From: Mesorhizobium sp. CAU 1732
GTDB taxonomy: Bacteria; Pseudomonadota; Alphaproteobacteria; Rhizobiales; Rhizobiaceae
Direction: 5' to 3'
NCBI RefSeq assembly: GCF_039888675.1
Contig: NZ_JBDQQR010000001.1
Location: forward strand, 248,001-312,000
DNA: 64,000 nucleotides
Made by a program: the position numbers and the translations under genes. Shown in pieces: positions 63,218 to 64,000 of this stretch. Every line of letters begins with the position of its first letter. The first letter of the stretch is position 1. Below the pieces are notes generated by a model, which was given only the letters and a program-made list of their open reading frames with translations, ran no database searches and was not told where the DNA came from.

Positions 63218-63910
63218 ATGCAACACGCTGTTGTTTCACGCGATGACTGGCTGACCACCCGCCGGGACCTCCTGAAGGCGGAGAAGGAACTGACCCGTCT
63301 TCGTGACAAGGTCACCCGGCAGCGGCTCGCACTGCCATGGGTGCGGATCGACACGGAATACACGTTCGATACGCCGGATGGCCCGCGCACGCTGGCGGAT
63401 CTCTTCGACGGTCGATCGCAGCTTCTGGTGCAGCATTTCATGTTCGGGCCGGGATGGAAGCAAGGCTGTCCGAGTTGCTCCTACATGGCCGACCATACCG
63501 ACGGCATGAACATGCATCTGGCCAATCACGACGTCACCATGGTCGCCGTCTCGCGAGCCCCGCTTGTCGAGATCGAGCGCTTCCGCGGTCGCATGGGCTG
63601 GCAGTTCCGGTGGGTGTCCTCGAACGGCAGCTCGTTCAACTACGATTTCCGGGTCAGTTTCACGCCCGAGGAAGTCGCCAGCGGGCACATCGACTACAAT
63701 TTCGGCGAATGGCGGGAGACCGGCGAGGAATGGCCGGGCGTCAGCGCCTTCTTCAAGGATGAGGCTGGCGATGTCTTTCACACCTATTCCACGTTCGGCC
63801 GCGGCGTGGAGGTGATGATGGGAACCTACGCCATGCTCGATCTGACCCCGAAAGGTCGCAACGAGGCGGAGGGCATGGACTGGGTGCGCCACCACGATCG
63901 CTACGCGTAG
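63218..63910 (+). CDS. DUF899 thioredoxin-like protein
   Basis: A 230-residue DUF899 protein. LDKVTRQRLALPWVRID-type start (KVTRQRLALPWVRIDTEY), LLVQHFMFGPGWKQGCPSCSYMADHTDGM with Cys84 and Cys87, and LVEIERFRGRMGWQFRWVSS mark the family. The fold is thioredoxin-like and the C-P-S-C pair suggests redox or peroxide chemistry. GGAGA precedes the ATG at 63218. It follows the membrane protein by 12 bases. Confidence 0.9.
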   Translation: MQHAVVSRDDWLTTRRDLLKAEKELTRLRDKVTRQRLALPWVRIDTEYTFDTPDGPRTLADLFDGRSQLLVQHFMFGPGWKQGCPSCSYMADHTDGMNMHLANHDVTMVAVSRAPLVEIERFRGRMGWQFRWVSSNGSSFNYDFRVSFTPEEVASGHIDYNFGEWRETGEEWPGVSAFFKDEAGDVFHTYSTFGRGVEVMMGTYAMLDLTPKGRNEAEGMDWVRHHDRYA

Positions 63911-63941
63911 ATCCCGGAGCGGGGGCCTGGAGACCGCTCGC

Positions 63942-64000
63942 TCAGCTTCTGCGCAAGAGGATCATCTTCTCCTGCGCCATGTCGCGCATCGTGTAGGGGA
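63942..64000 (-). CDS. C-terminal tail of an unidentified minus-strand gene (partial)
   Basis: The minus strand reads YTMRDMAQEKMILLRRS followed by TGA. The composition is protein-like, but only about 19 codons are visible, so the family cannot be named. Confidence 0.3.
   Translation of the reverse strand, partial: PYTMRDMAQEKMILLRRS

Noticed and set aside
1..64000. Genomic island with integration site
   Set aside because: No tRNA, integrase, direct-repeat borders or transposases were found in the window. Any horizontal origin of the 33.8-60.8 kb cluster remains speculative.

Overview
The window is GC-rich and almost fully coding. It looks like a chromosome or megaplasmid segment of an alphaproteobacterium, most likely of the order Hyphomicrobiales (Rhizobium/Mesorhizobium relatives). 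The reasons are rhizobial-type aglEFGAK and smoEFGK-smoS-mtlK operons, several Liv-type ABC importers, a DUF1127 small protein and short GC-rich intergenic palindromes. I see no rRNA, tRNA, CRISPR array, transposase, integrase or phage gene. No stretch longer than about 300 bases lacks a gene.

Region 1 (1-6.2 kb, minus strand) is an alpha-glucoside operon: binding protein AglE, permeases AglF and AglG, GH13 glucosidase AglA and ATPase AglK, which runs off the left edge. A palindromic repeat lies between aglE and aglF, and a hairpin and a LacI-like palindrome lie upstream of aglE.

Region 2 (6.3-22.6 kb) reads as a tryptophan/anthranilate catabolic block. It holds tryptophan 2,3-dioxygenase, an alpha/beta-hydrolase kynurenine formamidase candidate, an aryl-CoA ligase (2-aminobenzoate type) and a fused flavin monooxygenase/Old Yellow Enzyme reductase (2-aminobenzoyl-CoA monooxygenase/reductase type). 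It also holds an acyl-CoA dehydrogenase, an enoyl-CoA hydratase-like protein, an SDR, a MarR regulator, a five-gene Liv-type importer, a Rid-family protein and an epimerase-like SDR. Kynureninase is absent. A strong palindrome in the divergent promoter at 21.33 kb is a good MarR operator candidate.

Region 3 (22.6-33.6 kb) is a polyol operon: SmoEFGK importer, sorbitol dehydrogenase, mannitol 2-dehydrogenase, a HAD phosphatase and an FGGY kinase. It is flanked by a LysR regulator, a DUF1127 protein and a SorC-family regulator.

Region 4 (33.8-50.5 kb) is the most unusual part. Two divergent modules each carry a CaiC-like acyl-CoA ligase and a carboxyltransferase. The minus-strand module also has the biotin importer BioY. 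The plus-strand module has a Tat-exported binding protein, a LivH, a fused LivM-LivG, a LivF, a free-standing biotin carrier, a second carboxyltransferase beta subunit, a biotin carboxylase/carrier alpha subunit and an enoyl-CoA hydratase. Together they suggest uptake, CoA activation and biotin-dependent (trans)carboxylation of an unidentified carboxylic acid.

Region 5 (50.5-60.8 kb) continues acyl-CoA catabolism. An AraC regulator is followed by a tightly overlapping operon of an aminoglycoside-phosphotransferase-like kinase, 3-hydroxyacyl-CoA dehydrogenase, GntR regulator, thiolase and two SDRs. Divergent from it are an ACAD10/11-like acyl-CoA dehydrogenase and a GST, and then comes an AtuA-like DUF1446 protein. 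The kinase/dehydrogenase pair resembles the 4-hydroxyacyl-CoA (levulinate) route. AtuA together with the carboxylase resembles acyclic terpenoid degradation. A GntR-type palindrome lies in the divergent promoter.

Region 6 (60.9-64 kb) has a beta-propeller protein, an HTH regulator and, divergently, a small membrane protein and a DUF899 thioredoxin-like protein. The right edge may hold the end of a further minus-strand gene.
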